NCBI GenBank assembly: GCA_020201415.1
Contig: JAIVGW010000405.1
Span: forward strand, 1-6,465
Length of the DNA: 6,465 nucleotides
Direction of reading: 5' to 3'
Source of the DNA: Lentisphaerota bacterium
GTDB lineage: Bacteria > Verrucomicrobiota > Kiritimatiellia > JAAZAB01
Positions 5,272-6,465 of the stretch are shown piece by piece. Below the pieces are notes generated by a model. The model was not told where the DNA came from. It worked only from the letters and a program-made list of their open reading frames with translations, and made no database searches. Position 1 is the stretch's first letter; every line of letters begins with the position of its first letter. A program made the translations under genes and the position numbers.

Positions 5272-5692
5272 ATGAATAAGATTTTGTTGGTTTTTGATCT
5301 GGACGGCACGCTGCTGGACTCCAGTCAACCGATTGGCGCAGGCCGGCGCCGACATGGCCGTGATCAGCAACAAGTTGCATGAGCCCACGCTGGCGCTGCT
5401 GGAGCATTTCAACCTGGCGCCGCTGTTTTCCATGGCCCTGGGCGGCGGACAGGTCAAGCCCAAGCCGCACCCGGAAGGACTCCACCGGGTAATGCAGGCG
5501 CTGGATTATGGACCCGACACCACCTGGATGATCGGCGACAGCGCCAATGACCTGGGCACGGCCCGGGCTGCCGGAGCCCACGGTGTTTACCTCACTTACG
5601 GTTATACTCCAGCCGCGCCGGAAATCCCCGAACTGACCTTCGATGACTTTCCCGCTCTGACCGAATATTTCCTCACGCATCACCTGAATTGA
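5272..5692 (+). pseudogene. HAD-superfamily phosphatase (phosphoglycolate phosphatase-like) lacking its cap domain, frameshifted
   Basis: The gene starts at the ATG 5272 as MNKILLVFDLDGTLLDS, the HAD nucleophile motif (DxDGT). Between about bases 5320 and 5333 the reading jumps to the +1 frame and continues RLAQAGADMAVISNK (motif II, Ser), KPKPHPEG (motif III, Lys), then MIGDSANDLGTARAAG (motif IV) to the TGA at 5690-5692. In phosphoglycolate phosphatase-like enzymes motif I and motif II are separated by a helical cap domain of roughly 75-95 residues; here about 14 residues separate them. All catalytic motifs are present but the substrate-recognition cap is gone and the frame is broken. Read alone, the 3' frame opens at 5294 (132 residues) and has no nucleophile. 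Family members dephosphorylate 2-phosphoglycolate or similar small phosphoesters in the cytoplasm. It follows the kinase gene by nine bases with no clear ribosome binding site, so coupling is likely. The downstream gene follows after 25 bases. Confidence 0.85.
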
Positions 5693-5717
5693 TCAGCGGC
5701 AATGACCGGATATCAGC

Positions 5718-6465
5718 ATGTATTGCGAACCAACCGAATCAGATAAAGACGGCTGTCCGCCGCGGCGCAAGGCCCGTGGCGTGCATCTGCTGTCCGGCGG
5801 ACTGGACAGCCAACTGGCCGCCTGTGTCCTGCGGGAGCAGGGTGTCGAAGTGCTGTGCGTGGTTTTCCAGAGCCTGTTTTTCGATCCCGCCAAGGGCCGC
5901 CAGGCGGCGGAACGCCTGGGATTTCCACTGCTGATCGAAGATTTCAACACCGAGATACTGGCGCTGTTGCGCCACGCTCCGCACGGATTCGGCTCCGCCC
6001 TTAATCCCTGCATTGACTGCCACATCAATATGATCCGGCGGGCGGGCGCGATCATGCGCGAACGGGGGCTGGATTTTGTCAGTACCGGCGAGGTGCTGAA
6101 TCAGCGCCCGATGTCACAAAACCCGAAGGCCCTGCGGATGGTGGCCCGGGACTCAGGCCTGGAGGATCTGCTGCTGCGCCCCCTGAGCGCTCAACTGCTG
6201 CCAGCCATACGCCCTGAACGCGAGCAGCTGATCGACCGTGCGCGGCTGCTTAATATTGAAGGACGCAGCCGCAAAAGGCAGATCGCCCTGGCGCAATATT
6301 ATGGAATACATGATTACCCCCAGCCCGCCGGCGGCTGCCTGCTGACCGAGCCGAACTATGCCCGGCGGCTGCGTAACCTGCGTGATCACGAAGGACTGGA
6401 AGATCGGGTGCTTATCCAGCGCCTGCGCCTGGGACGCCATTTCCGGATGCCGGACAGTCATCTGA
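5718..6465 (+). CDS. MnmA/ThiI-related PP-loop tRNA thiolation enzyme with three-cysteine motif (cut by window edge)
   Basis: The first 249 residues are present and the frame is still open at the right edge. The PP-loop is SGGLDS at residues 26-31, so the protein binds and splits ATP. A Cys-x2-Cys pair lies in NPCIDCH (C98, C101) and a third cysteine in PAGGCLLT (C207). The blocks GEVLNQRPMSQN, LLRPLSAQLLP and GRSRKRQ are typical of a bacterial family often named tRNA thiouridylase or ThiI-like. Three cysteines in this arrangement recall the [4Fe-4S]-binding thiolases such as TtuA; that this enzyme carries a cluster is an inference. It is not orthologous to the MnmA at the left edge. The ATG at 5718 is the first start after an in-frame stop at 5703, and the ribosome binding site is weak. 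Family members are about 340 residues, so roughly 90 are beyond the window. It is probably the third gene of the kinase-phosphatase run. Confidence 0.87.
   Translation, partial: MYCEPTESDKDGCPPRRKARGVHLLSGGLDSQLAACVLREQGVEVLCVVFQSLFFDPAKGRQAAERLGFPLLIEDFNTEILALLRHAPHGFGSALNPCIDCHINMIRRAGAIMRERGLDFVSTGEVLNQRPMSQNPKALRMVARDSGLEDLLLRPLSAQLLPAIRPEREQLIDRARLLNIEGRSRKRQIALAQYYGIHDYPQPAGGCLLTEPNYARRLRNLRDHEGLEDRVLIQRLRLGRHFRMPDSHL

Noticed and set aside
4870..5463. Minus-strand reading frame of 197 codons over the kinase and HAD genes
   Set aside because: It is a shadow of conserved plus-strand coding sequence, with no domain, and it crosses two genes.

Overview
The window is a moderately GC-rich bacterial chromosome segment in two blocks of opposite direction. 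Minus strand, positions 1-2330: the start of a tRNA 2-thiouridylase gene (mnmA, cut by the left edge), a REP-type inverted repeat pair, a type II toxin-antitoxin pair (PIN toxin and ribbon-helix-helix antitoxin), and a membrane histidine kinase gene in two frames. Plus strand, positions 2478-6465: ilvC (ketol-acid reductoisomerase) with its own promoter and likely terminator, a 135-bp palindromic repeat element, then a probable operon of a TGS-type uridine kinase-like gene, a HAD phosphatase gene, and a three-cysteine PP-loop tRNA-thiolation-like gene cut by the right edge.

The host cannot be fixed from this window. The fungal/Bacteroidetes-type IlvC, the TGS-domain nucleoside kinase, the MnmA variant with a GCYGPGE motif and the abundant GC-rich palindromic repeats would fit the PVC superphylum (for example Kiritimatiellota, Lentisphaerota or Verrucomicrobiota). 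That is an impression from recall, not a demonstrated placement.

The most striking feature is that three of the genes (histidine kinase, uridine kinase-like, HAD phosphatase) are broken in the same way. The two ends of each protein are well preserved, but a whole internal module is missing (second transmembrane segment; SAD-like domain; phosphatase cap domain), and the reading frame shifts by +1 at the junction. The other genes (ilvC, the toxin-antitoxin pair and the visible parts of both thiolase genes) look intact. Either the assembly has dropped several short stretches of roughly 200 bp, or the genome carries several real internal deletions. Raw-read checks would decide.

Functional themes are tRNA thiolation (a gene at each edge), branched-chain amino acid synthesis (ilvC, here without ilvB/ilvN), nucleoside/phosphate metabolism (kinase and phosphatase) and a toxin-antitoxin module with a promoter that may give a leaderless mRNA.
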